64,000 nucleotides of DNA from Drosophila miranda (GCF_003369915.1 NC_046674.1:23253657-23317656), one strand, 5' to 3'. Shown: positions 24,646-36,743, counted from the stretch's first letter. Notes: generated by a model not told the origin, from the letters alone. Numbers and translations: made by a program.

Positions 24646-25624
24646 TTTTCTTGATTTCTGTTTTCTTTTGAGGCACAAAGGAGTTTTCATATACAAAAGC
24701 ATATAACGTACATACATGTACATATGTATGTACAGTATACACCCTCTCGTGTGTATGTAGATACACGGTCTAGGCCATACATGTGAGGAGGGTTTTTGGT
24801 TTAGGGGGTGGATGGGGATGGGGATGTTTTATGGTCCGAAAGGGGGCCGTTGACACCCTTTGCTGTTGGCACTTACTTTTAAGGTTTTTCCTGTTGAGAT
24901 GTCATTTGTATTGTTTGCATTGTACGAGTATTATTGGGAACCGAAAGTGACTTTTTAAGCTGAATCGGAAAGTGGTCGAGACAAAGATCATTTCTAGGAT
25001 TTCTGATTCATAGTTAATGCTTATAAGAACTTTATTCTCAATTTATTTTTAACAAAGAGGTTCGGATATATTTTGAAATACGCCAATTACTTGGTAGTCC
25101 AGACAGTTATCTTGAAATTAGTGAGCGGTAGTGAGATAAAAATACCGCCGAAAACTCAAGTATATTCACAAATCTGTTGAGAATCGATTGAAAATGAGGT
25201 CAATATAATGCTGTTTGTCTTCCGCCTCCTTGAGAGGGGATTGTACAAAGCAGTGACACTTTGGGCATAGAGAAATCCGCTCCTCTTCCCCATAGTCATT
25301 TATCTAACCCTAGAGCTCTGTACTCATTTCCATTCTTTTATGTATATTATTCTTGCATAGACATTACCTGCAATTGATTTGTGTGGCTTTCTTTAATTCT
25401 CTTTCAGAAAATGCCCACGCCAAGGCACCTTCTTCCTCCAGCGATAAGAGCTAACCAGATGCTCATTGTTCCCCAATGAAGGATAACAGACAGCGCCCAG
25501 CGCCCCACTTGCTCCCGGCTACTGTCCCTGTCCGGCAGCAGCCCCAGCCCAAGTAGTCGACCACCCACCTCCATTGACTAAATTGGGAGCACAAGGAACA
25601 AATACAACAGGAAGAAGAAAGAAT

Positions 25625-28600
25625 ATGAAAAAGAAGATGGCGCTGAATCGCAAGCGAAAGGAGACAATCGGAATGATAGCATCAGGCCTCGAATCAGTAG
25701 TCAAGTGGAAAATTATTATATCATCCATAATGTTGCTCCTGTTGAGCGAAACAAGTGAGTGAAACTCATATTATGACAGAAGGTCTCAGTGCTTTTGACA
25801 CATTTACACAATATAGATAGGGAATAAATTAGAAATATAAATAGAAACAGTATAGAAATCTAATTTCAAATTGAAGCCCCTTTTTCTATACATTATTTTT
25901 TTCCATTCCAAAGCACAAACGAAGCTTTGGTTAAAAGTATATCCATTTGTTTTTTGCATTATTAAGTCAGTGAGTCAGTAATCTACAGTCAAGAGAAGAG
26001 AGTAGAGCCTTAACGCTGGATAGAGAGAGAATGATATACTCGATAGCCTTTGTCTCCAAGTGTCACTCAATTAGAGAGACTTTGACATGGGTTAAAGGAT
26101 TTTAAATTTCGTATAGAACGCACAGGGGCCAGGGTATGATATGTTCGGTTTTCCGTAACAGAGCTTTTCCTGTTGCTTTTGTTTTGCCTCCGTAATCTGT
26201 AAATGGGAGAGTTGTTGGCTCTGTCTCATCTCAATTTACACCACCACGACGGCACACACAATAGCTGAATGAATGGCTTCCTTGAATAGGGAGCATGGGG
26301 CAGAAGGCATGTGGCAGGGGCAAGAAATGAATTACAGGGATTTATAATTTGTATCTCTCATCTTTTCATGCTTCTCTCCGCATTGTGCACCGGCTCTGTC
26401 TCGATTTCGACAAAAGGTCACGTGCTGGCGGTGCGAAAGGGTCGCCTGATGTCCCCGAGCACATTCACTGCACTCAGCGGGGACCTGCATGTGCAGATCC
26501 AGTTCAATGGAAACGACACAGAGCCGCCTGTCACGCCCCCCCACTTGAGCACCGACGGACGAGGGCTCCAGCAGGAGCGGGAGCAGGAGCTGGAGAGGGA
26601 CTCCTTGACGAGCAGGAATACCATAATGAGCACTTTAGTCATTAGCAAAATCATTGATGAGGTCGTACCCTCGCCGGAAAAGGGCTTGGCGTCAGGCCAC
26701 CAGGAACAGGACAGCAGCAGCAGTAGCAGAGCCAGCAGCAATGGCACCCAGGCACTGCTCCAGCGGAAGCGCAAGGAGGTGGTCCAGAACATACCCCTGT
26801 TTCCGGACCCACGCTTTAATGTCACCCAGGTCACCGTTCCCTGTCAGACCTTCTTTCTGGGCGGCCTCTATGAGATGCAGGTTGTCAGCAACCTAAAGAC
26901 GATATCGGAAGCACCCTCGAACCTGGGCCGACGGAACCGCAGCGATGGAGATGGTCTGCCCAGGCCCACACTGACGACTACCACCCTGGTGCCGGCACAG
27001 GACGAGAGGCTGCAGCAGACCCTCGATGTACGGTGGCCCAGTGCCGAGATGATCGTCAGTCCCGTGCGCCTGCGGACCTACCCCAAGGCCCCTGTGGAGG
27101 TGACGCTGCGCTTTCCCGAAGTCGATTGCGATGAAGCCCTTGTCGCCGGGAAAGTGCCCGGACTGCCCGAGTTCTGGCTGGAGCTGATCTACTGCGGAAA
27201 GGAGCGAAGCTGTGGCTTAAATGTCTCCAGGTCCAGTGTCCTCTTCGCCGAGCAGGTGCGTGGTTTCCCCAAGAACAAGACCCTGCAGCTGGGCTGCCAG
27301 CTATTCGGCCTGGCTGGGAACTATGCCGTTCAACTGCGGCCCATGGTAGCCGCCCAGAATGTGCCCACCACCCGCCGGCAGCTCAGCGTGGACTGGAGCG
27401 ATGAGTTCGTTTTCAACGTGTATGCCCGGAGCATCTTCCCCTGCGATCCACACACGGGCATCGGGGTGCTTTACGAGTATCCTGGCTGCATCCTGGAGCA
27501 GGGCGATCGGGTGCGCCTCTATGCGAAGCTGCGCGCGGATGTGGCTTCCCTGAAGCCGCCCACATCGCTGCACTACGTGGCCGAGCAGCGGGTCGTAAAG
27601 AGCCAGCACTCGCTCTACTTCTCCTGCGAACTCTTCTCCGAGAAGTACGTTGAGTACTGCTTTGTGTACGTCAGCCAGGCCATTTCTGGGGCCGTGGCGG
27701 ATGTGCGGATGGACTGCGTCCCCACTCTGCCAGTCAGCGGTAGGTTTCCGATGCATTTTCATGGTATGTTTAGCTTACATATTTATCTTCATTCCGTAGA
27801 TTCCGATACTGGTGGATGGGGCCCATGGAGCGAGTGGACATCTTGCTCCACCAACTGCTTGGGAGGGACTCGTAATCGCTACCGATTCTGTGATTCCCCA
27901 CCACCGCGCTATGGAGCAAAGTTCTGCGAGGTTTGTAATAATAAGATATCCTACTCTTATGCCATATATAGAACTTTGGATAACTATCAGTTTTCTGTAA
28001 TATCTTGGGATTTCCTTAGCATCTTAAAGGGCTCTCGATTCCACGATGTTGATTGTCAAAGTTTGATTGAATGCTTGAGGGAATGATTAATGCAATGCTT
28101 ACATCTGTAAATTTGTATCGGGGCGCACAGAATAAGTGCTAAACTTTAGGCATTTGTACTCCTCCTTCTCCTCTCTTGCCTGCGGGGCATTCCAGTTTAG
28201 TTCGCAATCCACTTGGCTGCTTCCCTATTCCCCCAGGATAACATGCCCTGTGCACCCCGTACAACTATTCCATTGTTTTTGTACGGCAGGGTGGGGAGGG
28301 GAGATTCCACTTGCTATCTGTGGAGGCCTGTGGGTGGGGGGGCGACACTTTCTGTAGACAGCATGGGGCATGGGGCATGGGGCATGGGGATTTTACGGCA
28401 CTTCCGACAAGTGCGCGGCAGTGGCAGCGTCGGCTCACTTCATCTTGTTTCTTTTGTGGGAAACAGTGCGCGTAATGCCCCCGCCCATGCATTTCATTAT
28501 CCGAAAACTTCCGGCATGAACATCCCAGCGATAGGGGCCGGGACACATTTGTTCGCAGTTTGCCAACTTGTTCAGAACAATTACAGCCAAGTTTTTAAAT

Positions 28601-31600
28601 GTTTGTCACACTTACTGCCAGTAGGTGTAGGTCCACAGCCTTGTCGCTGGCTGTGCAGGACCCGGAACAATGGAGAGGACAATGCAGGGAGTACATTGAA
28701 TGAGTACAGCAGCCTTTTACCTAAACAGTTTGCACTCCACAATTATTGTGACACTATTGTGACAAGAAGCAATGAACTCTTCCATAATACATTTCCATGT
28801 TTGATTCACTTCTTCGGAAAAAAACCCTCGTAAATACGGCAGGCACGTACTAATAGTGCCATCTCTAGCTTGAGGCACGAGTCGCTCTCTGAGAGAGCTC
28901 TTAGCTTCACCAGAACTAGTTCTTAGCGATCATAAAGAGATGTGAATAGTAATGACTCTGTGTTTTATCCTGCCACAAATATAGCCCCAAACAGGATGTG
29001 GGTTAAAAGGTTAAAAAACCCTTTTTTAGCTGCCATTTTTTCGTAATAATTATTCAAAACTTATTTTATCCGATAGCTTTATTATAAACTAAAGCTTTCA
29101 TCAACTATGGTGGAGAGAGGAGCTTTGGTGAAAGCTTTTGCCCTAAAGTTCATATCCCTGACAACGGTGGGGCTTTGTTTTTGTTTAGGAATTTATTGAA
29201 TTACTTTACTCAATCGAAACACATTGCCTGTGAGCCTGTCCTGTCCTGTCACTCACATTCACTTAGCTGATTTGAAACGAATATTCGCCCAAAATTCGAA
29301 CACAATTTGGAAATTAGTAAATCGAAAAAAGTAGGAAATAAGTCAAGATGCCGCCCAAGAAGAAGGGGAAGAAGGAGAAGAAGGATCCGAACAAAATTTC
29401 TCTTGTGGATCGGACCTTCTACGAGCTGACAATCACGGACCTCAACCAGAAATTGGCACGTCTCCGATCGCATCTGTCGACCTTGGACGAGTCGAACATT
29501 GTGCTGAACGAGAAGCTGAAGGATGTGGAAAACGATCGCACGGATGTGGCCGCCCACCTGGAGCGAACTCTGGCGGAGCGGAATAACTCGATCACAGAGC
29601 TGGAGGAGCGCCTGGTGGAAATCACCAAGGTGCGGGAAGAGGAGAACAGGATCGCGCAGGAGAAGATTTTCGACTTGGAGTCCAAGTACAAGGCCATGCA
29701 CGACCAGCTCACGTCCGAGATCAAGCTGTTGAATGGCAAGCTGAATTCCCTGGACGAGTTCCGCATCCAGCGCGACATACTCTTGGCGAAGTTCGACGAC
29801 CAGGAGGCCGACCTCAAGGAGAAGGAAAAGGAGCAAAAGGAGGCGCTGTACAACATGGAGCAGCGGGCGGTGGTCGAGAAAGATGCCCTAAAGAAGGAAG
29901 TCGAGCAGAAGCTGCTGCAGGTATCCGAGGACTTTACACGCTCCAGCGAGATCCGCAACGCGGGCTACACGCGCCGCCTGATCCGCGAGAACATTGCCCT
30001 GCAGAAAGAGATCGACCTGCTGGTGATGTCCCAGATCAAGCTGCAGCAGCAGTACACTAACCAGAAGGAGAACCACAAGGAAATCGAGGAGCAGTACAGC
30101 GCCCTGGACCAGATCAAGAACGAGCTGGTGCGCAACTCCGTCAACAAGATCAAGATCATCGAGGGGCTGACCAAGAACTACGAGAAGCTCAAGGCCAAAT
30201 ATGTCGAGGTGCTGCGGTACCGCAAGGCGTACGAGGCCAAACAGATGGCGGAGAAGTGCGAGCAGGTGAAGCAAAAGGAGGCGGTGGGCAAGCTGCGCGC
30301 CCTGTCCAAGCACATGGAGATCCTGTCGCTGGAGAACAAGAACCTTGCAGTGGTGCACGATCAGCACGAGAATGAGATACTGCGCCTGCGGGGCATGATA
30401 CAGGAGATCAAGGTGACTGTGCGGGATGCCATCATAGCCGAGAAGAGTGTGAAGCAGTTCCCGGTGCGGCTGATCGAAGCGGATGTCGACCCACCAAAGG
30501 TGATCGAAGAGGTGAAGGAGGAGGCTGTCGCCCTCTGCAAGCTGGCGCGAATCGATCTGCTCTCGCAGCTCATGAATATTGTCAGCTCCCACTCCGAGGA
30601 GCTGCCTCGCACCCCGTCGGTGGTGTCCATAGGCAGTGCCACCTCCTCGCTGTATGTCCCTGGAAAGATGGGCTTCATGCCTCAAAAGCCCAAGGCTACA
30701 CTCTTCGAGATATTCCGAAGCGAAGTCGTCGATCGGCAGGTGGACCCCACACTTCCCGACTACCTCACGAAAAATAAGGACAAGGAAGTCGTTACAACAC
30801 GTCGCCGCGGCGACGAGCTCTCCATCATCGACGTGGAGTTTGGCACCACCCTGTACGTGTCCTCCTCTCGCGAGGACGATCTAATCGAGGTCGAGGAGGA
30901 GCCCCTGGAAGAGCCGGAGGGCTCCAGTAGTGATGTGTCCATGAAGAAGCCCAGCAGCGAGGGCAGTGCCCCACCGCCAGCAACTGCACCACTCGCTGTC
31001 GCTGTGGAGGATGCCAAGACGAGCGAGATAAAGTCCATAAAAAGTACAGGAACGGCTGATAGCATCACGGGAGTAACCCGTACATCGGGCCTGGAAGAGA
31101 TCATGGAAGAAGAGGACGACGATTTGGAAATAAATCTCTTCTATTAAATATGTATTAATATTTTACGTTTTTCGTTGATCAAAAAATAAAAATCTTTGTA
31201 AACCACAAAAAATGTTCATTTTGCGCTTATATTATTTTATTTTACAACTGATAGTATTAGATAGACTTGTTTATAGACTTAATGGACTTGTTTAATATCC
31301 ATTCAAAATGCCTTTCTTTTGCAGGGTGCCTCCGTTGAGACGGAGAAGTGTGGCAAGAGCATTGCCGATACCTGGGACTGCATCTACGAGACTTCCGGCA
31401 CCACACTGAGCAAATCAAACAGCTCGGAGGTCAGTCAGGAGATCGGACCCGGCTGTCGCTGTGGCTGCATTGTGCATTTGGGCTCCTCGAAGCCCAAGCG
31501 AATCATAGCGGGAGCAACTCAGAGCTGCCCGGGACGCTCCTTCTGGCTAATACAGGTATGTCCTTTGCTGACCCTCAAGACCCACCGAAACTTGAGTGAA

Positions 31601-34475
31601 CCCTCTTGACCCCCTTGACCATTGGACACCCTTGATGGTCTGAAAGTTTCTTTCTTTCAAGAGGCCAGCGGCAATAACCATAAAGACGAACAATGCCAAA
31701 CATTCAGAAATGTGTCCATGAATAAAATTCCCGTACGCTTCAGATGCTGCCGTCGGCCGCCGTGACAAAGGCACTGTAACTTAATGTTGCATGCCACAGA
31801 GACGTAGTGGGGTTTAGAGTGGGACTGAGATACGGTTCGGGACATGGGGGTGGACCGACAGAATTCATGCATAATAAATGTCCCACTTCCAGTAGTATTG
31901 TCAAGTCCATTACAGGGCTCGTACAGCCCGCCACTATCAACGTTTTAGGGGGCGGTGGAACTCTGCCCAAGACGAACTTTTTCCTTGATTATGTTTAATA
32001 CAATTGGGTTGATTAGACCACCAATTGGCACGTTCACGCAGGCAGGCAGGATGCTCGAATCGAACTTCCGGTTGAAGGTTGAACGCTCATGAGTTCTATA
32101 CCCCAATTCAAGTCTTTTATGATGTCTTATAAAACTCAGCAAAAAAAACTCCCATTTCTCCAGGTGGACGGCGAGGAAACCATATCCCTTGTCCTGAGCT
32201 TCCTTCGCCTGCCCTGTGCCTCCCAGTATATCAAGGTGCGCGATGGACCCTCGCTTTCATCCACGTTGCTGGTGGAACTGAGCGGTGGCGGCCTAACTCT
32301 CAAGGGAGCCGTCGGCGAGGGCGGCCACGTCTACAACCACATTCCTGTGGATATAGAGTCCAGCGGCGGGCAGCTGTTGGTGGAGTTCTCAACAGGAGAG
32401 TCGGCCAACGCATCCAATACATTCCCCACAACCGAGGACGGAGCAGCCGCCGCCTGTACCGGCGGGTTTATGGCCAATGTCCAGCAGCAGCTACGTAAGT
32501 ATTTCGTCGGAAATTCCACCTCCAATTTGTTTTATAACAGTTAAATCCCATAGCCGGTGCCAGGGGAGCCAACAGCAGTACGACCCTTATTGCGGCAACC
32601 CGAATCTCCGGAAAGAGCCGCGCCATCCACCAGAAACCATCCATGTCACGTCTTCGGTTTACCTTGGTCCACCTGAGTGCCATGATCTTTGCCAGCATTA
32701 TCATTCTGATAAGCGCCCTCCTCGGGGCGCAGTACGTGGTGCGGTATCGGAAATATCATCTGGCGGTGGCACTGCGACAGGACGAAGGATCGCGCCTGCA
32801 CACGCCTCGGGCCTCGCTCAGCTCGCTGCACGGACCGCCGTCACGAGCCACATCGACTACGACACTACTTTCCGAGGTCATCTACCTGGTGAAGATGCGA
32901 CCCAAGCACCATCTACGCCACTCCATACTCCGGGAGAGCGTGGACGCCGAGAACTTAAACCTCGAGACGGAGTTCAAGGATTCCGACGCAAATGGTTTGC
33001 TGGTGAAGGGGTGAGTACTCAAGGAGAACCAACAGTCTAACAGTGTTACCGACAGACGTAACATCCAATGCTCTTTCCTACAGAGATCCCATACCAGAGC
33101 TTGGTAGCTCGGCCTCAATGCTGACGTTGCGAAATGAGCGCTCCTCGCCAGCGCGATCGCTAGAAGGAGGCATTGTCGTCGGCTCGCCGTCGTCCGGCGA
33201 ATGCGCGATGTCCTCCAAAGTAGAGGACGGCGAAAGCTCACCGGAGGCCCATATGCTGCCGGCTAGCTGCAAGGACAGCGCCAAGGACTCGGAGTCCATT
33301 ATATCGTCCGGTATGAGCTCCCTGTGCAACAGTCCGCCGATGAACAGCAAGCGGATGAGTAAGTACTCTGATCGCTACGATGCGGTCACCCTGAAGCTGC
33401 TCTCCTCCCGTCTGGACGAGAGCCTACAGGATGCCAGCTCACTGCACTCCGTGTCCGAGTCGTTGCGAATGGGTCGCCTGGGCTCTCGAAGTGTCAGCTC
33501 CTCCCTGACGAATGTGAGTTGGTACTCGTATTTCTAGTATTCACAGGAATCATAGCTATAGCTACATAATTCTCATTCCAGGGCTGCTACTCTCCCGCGG
33601 CCAGCGTGGTTAGCACTGCCACCATCCGGACTACCAGCAATCCCAAGGAGTCCAAGGAAAAGCAGAACCGGAGGAAACTGCTTGCCAGGCCCGGGTCCGA
33701 GTTCTCGTTGGGGAATCAAGAGGAGCTCGAGCTGGACTACTACGACTACAACGTGATCAATGCTGGCGCAGCACCAGGCTCGTATCTGGGAATGGATCCG
33801 GCCTACTTGGTGTGGATACCGCCCTTCGAGGAGGTGGCCGAGCGTGACGACGAAGACAAGACGCCAGAGCCACAGCGGGAGGAGGTGGAGCCACTGTATG
33901 AAGAGATCCAAATGCCGAAGTACGGCCACTATCTGAGTCCGGCCAGCAACACGGAGTCCAGCAGATCCCACACGACGGACAACACACCCAGCTCGGAGGA
34001 CCGGTCGCCGCCGAACAGTGAGCGCCCCTCCAAGGCCACTTCCCCCGGCGAGACGCCGGTCCAGAAGAGTGGAAAACAGCCCACGCCGTACATGTCCCGA
34101 AAGCAGCGACGCCACTCCAAGCAACGATTCCTTTCTACGTGTTCCCTGGGCACCGGAGGGGCGCCAGAGCACGAGATCCGCACCGTCAGGACTCACCCGA
34201 GTGAGATTGCCGCAGTGCATCAGAAAGTGGAAGCGGACTCGGATCCTAATGAGTCGATGACTGGATCGTATGTAGAGAAGGAGACTGCCGTCGAGAAGTC
34301 GACGAACGATCTGCAGGAGTTCCTTGCACTGGACGACATCCAGTTCGCCGACGAGAGTGGCAGCGATTATGAGACGGTCACGCTGAAGCAAATGACAGCC
34401 ACAACGGAGTCCAAAATGGGACTCGACGATCATCAAACGAAGCTACGGGCCAATTCAAGGGAGGTGTCCGTGTAA
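25625..34475 (+). CDS. Single-pass membrane protein with TSP1 repeat and CUB-like region, long cytoplasmic tail
   Basis: CDS join(25625..25754,26417..27739,27800..27930,31325..31555,32164..32494,32554..33010,33084..33513,33582..34475), 1308 residues; all phases close. Exon 1 encodes a signal-anchor-like segment (KIIISSIMLLLLSET). Exon 2 encodes about 440 residues of ectodomain with conserved cysteines but no domain I can name. A thrombospondin type-1 repeat at about 489-537 (WGPWSEWTSCSTNC...CEGASVETEKC) is completed across the intron 27931-31324. A CUB-like region follows (CRCGCIVHLG...FLRLPCASQYIKVRDGP). A membrane helix lies at about 752-775 (LVHLSAMIFASIIILISALL), then about 530 residues of Ser/acidic-rich cytoplasmic tail. 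The layout suggests a cell-surface receptor or adhesion protein. I believe the D. melanogaster orthologue is CG32432, uncertain, so no symbol is given. Donor 27931 is the weak GTTTGT. Confidence 0.85.
29348..31147 (+). CDS. CFAP157-like coiled-coil protein (cilia and flagella associated), nested gene
   Basis: Single exon, 599 residues, lying wholly inside the 27931-31324 intron of the TSP1/CUB gene on the same strand. A lysine-rich start (MPPKKKGKKEKKDPNK) precedes an almost continuous alpha-helical coiled coil (about residues 20-395). The segment around 'LNGKLNSLDEFRIQRD...NMEQRAVVEKDALKKEVEQ' corresponds to the 'LxGKLAALEEFRxQK...YNLEKKSVLDKDRLRKEI' region of vertebrate CFAP157 as I recall it. 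The C-terminus is Ser/Glu-rich and ends in an acidic run (EEEDDDLEINLF). CFAP157 is a basal-body/axonemal protein required for sperm flagella in mouse, so testis or ciliated sensory neuron expression is expected. An AATAAA at 31185 provides its own 3' end, 140 bp before the next host exon. The family call is good, exact orthology is inferred. Confidence 0.8.
   Translation: MPPKKKGKKEKKDPNKISLVDRTFYELTITDLNQKLARLRSHLSTLDESNIVLNEKLKDVENDRTDVAAHLERTLAERNNSITELEERLVEITKVREEENRIAQEKIFDLESKYKAMHDQLTSEIKLLNGKLNSLDEFRIQRDILLAKFDDQEADLKEKEKEQKEALYNMEQRAVVEKDALKKEVEQKLLQVSEDFTRSSEIRNAGYTRRLIRENIALQKEIDLLVMSQIKLQQQYTNQKENHKEIEEQYSALDQIKNELVRNSVNKIKIIEGLTKNYEKLKAKYVEVLRYRKAYEAKQMAEKCEQVKQKEAVGKLRALSKHMEILSLENKNLAVVHDQHENEILRLRGMIQEIKVTVRDAIIAEKSVKQFPVRLIEADVDPPKVIEEVKEEAVALCKLARIDLLSQLMNIVSSHSEELPRTPSVVSIGSATSSLYVPGKMGFMPQKPKATLFEIFRSEVVDRQVDPTLPDYLTKNKDKEVVTTRRRGDELSIIDVEFGTTLYVSSSREDDLIEVEEEPLEEPEGSSSDVSMKKPSSEGSAPPPATAPLAVAVEDAKTSEIKSIKSTGTADSITGVTRTSGLEEIMEEEDDDLEINLFY
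31185..31190 (+). terminator. Poly(A) signal of the nested coiled-coil gene
   Basis: AATAAA 38 bp after the stop codon at 31147. It lets the guest gene end within the host intron. Confidence 0.6.
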
Positions 34476-35192
34476 CACGAGAGGCGAAAGTATTATGTAT
34501 ATAGTAAAGGCACAATTAATGGAGATTAGGTTTAGCAATAGCATTCTTAAGATTCTGTAAAGTGGTACATATACATATGACAGCAGCATAAGGAGCGTAG
34601 ACCACCTTGGTGTGTAGTAAGTGTTTTTTCAGTATGATTTTGATATATCTATAGTCTCACAGCAGTTTAGTATGTGGTTTTTTTTTAGTAGGATTATAAT
34701 ATATCTCTAGTCTCACGTTGTAAATGTAATGTAATGATATTGTAGATAGGTTTAAGTTAAATTTAGTATCTATTCGCACACAGATATGTATACAACCCAA
34801 TTATTCGAGAGAAATATGTTTTATTATCTATCTTTGATTTAGAGAAGTAATGGAGGAGTTATGGCCTACCCTTTGTGATCCTTATTTACTGCTTTCAATG
34901 CATAAACAAACATTCTAGTCAAAATTATACTGTATGTAGTGGAAATTATTTTTGGAATTTAAAAAACAATCAAAAGATGTTTCGTTTTTGAGATTTTGTG
35001 AAACCACAGAGCTCCGACCTCTAAGCTATGATACAAATACACGACTTGTACGATACATGAATTATATAAAGCATTTTATTATCTTACAAAGTCGTGTCCT
35101 GTGAACGATCGCTCCTACATTTTTCAGAATAAATGCTAGTCACGGGAACACAATTTCTTTAAGAATTAATACTATTAGTCTTCTTGGAGAAA
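34476..35192. other. Convergent 3' regions
   Basis: The TSP1/CUB gene (+) and the next gene (-) converge here. A plus-strand AATAAA is at 35128 and a minus-strand AATAAA at 35075-35080, so the two transcripts may overlap at their 3' ends. AT-rich, no coding sequence seen. Confidence 0.5.
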
Positions 35193-36743
35193 TTATGTTT
35201 TCGTAAAGCATTTCATGTGACTCTCTGGAACTTTTTGATGAATAATTTGATCGTAATTGTCCAGTGCCTTACACCACACGCCACCACTTGTGCTGGGATT
35301 TCCAGCCAACATTTTGATGCGGTATGCCATCAACTCCTGCCGCCTTTGCTCCTTCTTCATCTCCACGATGAAGGGCGCATCCGTTGTCTGGTGCCGATGC
35401 ATCGCTTGACAAATACAACATTCGCTTTTCTTTGGGCCAACCTCGTCCAAAGGTTGCCCCGTTTTTCGTACTCTTAACTTCGGTTTCGAGTGGATTTGTC
35501 TCTTCTTTTGCATTAAAGGATCCACTTTGGGGGTATTTTCAGTCAACATAGAATAAGGATAATTAAGAGCATCAGCTGGCAATTCTTCGACGTCTAGTTC
35601 ATTGGTATACATATGTATCGACTCGTTTGACCTAAGAGATTCCTTCATCTTATTCAATGGCTCTTCATAGGAATCCCTAGGAGATTCTACCTTTTTATCT
35701 AAATTCGCGACTTTCATGAATTCCTCTGAACGAATCTTGTTCATTCCCATGGTGCTTCTTCGGCGCTCTCCGTCATTGTTTTGAATGTCTGAAAGCTGTC
35801 GTTCGTATGGCCTGACTATCAAAGTGCTTCCGGGACGCCCTAGCGACTTCTTCTCAGCGATGTCTATTTCGTGAAGAATTTCGGTGCAAATAGAGGCGGT
35901 ATCGCCGCGAAGGGATTTATTCGATCTTCCTGAGAACTCAGAAACACTTATCGGGTCCGAGTGCTGCTTTCGAACTTTGTAGAGGTCTTTCGATAGTTTA
36001 CTTTTCTTAAGTTGCTTCTGTTTTGTGTTCCTTGTGCTCTTTTTATGCTGTCGTTGCTGTGTTCCCTGTTTGGATTCGAGCTTTTTGGACGAAGAGTTAA
36101 GTAAAAATGTTTGTGAGTTGGAAGTTTTTGGTAAATTCGACTTAGCTGAAGACACAGGTGCTTTTCTTTTGCTACTAGGCCTGCAATGCCTTATACTGGT
36201 ATTCCTCGCCACATCTATTACGGGCGGATCGACTTTTTGGATGTGATTCAGAGATTGATTGTTCTCAGCAAGGACGTACATTTCAGAATAAACTTTGTCG
36301 TCATCGGGTAGCCTCCTGGTAGAGCTCATATTTCTGATATCTATACCTTTTTGTATCGGATGATAAACTGGCATCAGCGGCACCTTTTGGTGGGTGTTCG
36401 GGTAACCTTTCGACTTGCGCAACGATTCTCGATTTTGGTTTTCTTGAAGAATTTTATAAAACGTGTTTTTCTTTCGAGTTTGGCTGATGTTCTCCCACAA
36501 GCCGCTTGCCCGACCCGGAGCATAAGGATATACGCTAGATGGAACTTGCGTTAAGGGAACCTCCAGAAAGGGGATTTCGTTTCTGCTTTTGAGATCCCTC
36601 TTCTTTCTGGAAGTCTCCTTGGAAGTGGGCCAAGCGAGGGCGCTACTTTCAAGTTTCGCCATGTTGTACAAAACATTTGCCACCGAGTCTGTGAAATATT
36701 TGGCATTCGGATTAATACTTATGGAAGGAGAAAACTTCCTCAT
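35193..36743 (-). CDS. Unrecognised lysine/serine-rich protein
   Basis: Intronless frame of 516 codons with no rival on the other strand. The product is strongly basic and low in hydrophobic residues, with no signal peptide or membrane segment. Runs such as KKSTRNTKQKQLKKSKLSK (middle) suggest disorder. The C-terminal 90 residues look more ordered, with a CCICQAMHRH cysteine/histidine cluster and a helical EMKKEQRRQELMAYRIKML stretch. The CxC-H-x-H cluster may bind metal, but it is too short to name. I do not recognise the family. Intronless, basic genes of this kind in flies are often testis-expressed, which is only a guess. The start ATG at 36743 is the first in frame and lies after AT-rich sequence. 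Confidence 0.75.
   Translation of the reverse strand: MRKFSPSISINPNAKYFTDSVANVLYNMAKLESSALAWPTSKETSRKKRDLKSRNEIPFLEVPLTQVPSSVYPYAPGRASGLWENISQTRKKNTFYKILQENQNRESLRKSKGYPNTHQKVPLMPVYHPIQKGIDIRNMSSTRRLPDDDKVYSEMYVLAENNQSLNHIQKVDPPVIDVARNTSIRHCRPSSKRKAPVSSAKSNLPKTSNSQTFLLNSSSKKLESKQGTQQRQHKKSTRNTKQKQLKKSKLSKDLYKVRKQHSDPISVSEFSGRSNKSLRGDTASICTEILHEIDIAEKKSLGRPGSTLIVRPYERQLSDIQNNDGERRRSTMGMNKIRSEEFMKVANLDKKVESPRDSYEEPLNKMKESLRSNESIHMYTNELDVEELPADALNYPYSMLTENTPKVDPLMQKKRQIHSKPKLRVRKTGQPLDEVGPKKSECCICQAMHRHQTTDAPFIVEMKKEQRRQELMAYRIKMLAGNPSTSGGVWCKALDNYDQIIHQKVPESHMKCFTKT

Larger units (their letters stand above)
11975..25624 (+). other. Long non-coding stretch, probably 5' region and first intron(s) of the TSP1/CUB gene
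   Basis: For 13.6 kb no open frame shows convincing composition, splice borders or recognisable protein motifs. It contains three INE-1-like copies (14515-15600, 15929-16108, 24377-24645), GACCA/GGCCA and GGTCCA simple repeats (20329-20371, 22499-22537) and a GACAGG repeat near 23413-23432. A splice acceptor at about 25409 (CTCTTTCAG) opens the exon that contains the start codon at 25625, so at least one 5' UTR exon must lie upstream. A candidate is at 12760-13084. No tRNA or hairpin RNA was recognised. Confidence 0.5.

Noticed and set aside
29888..30685. 265-codon minus-strand frame, Leu/His rich
   Set aside because: Antisense shadow of the coiled-coil gene; composition reflects reversed Glu/Lys codons.
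33573..34436. 287-codon minus-strand frame
   Set aside because: Antisense of the cytoplasmic-tail exon of the TSP1/CUB gene, which is joined in phase to upstream exons.
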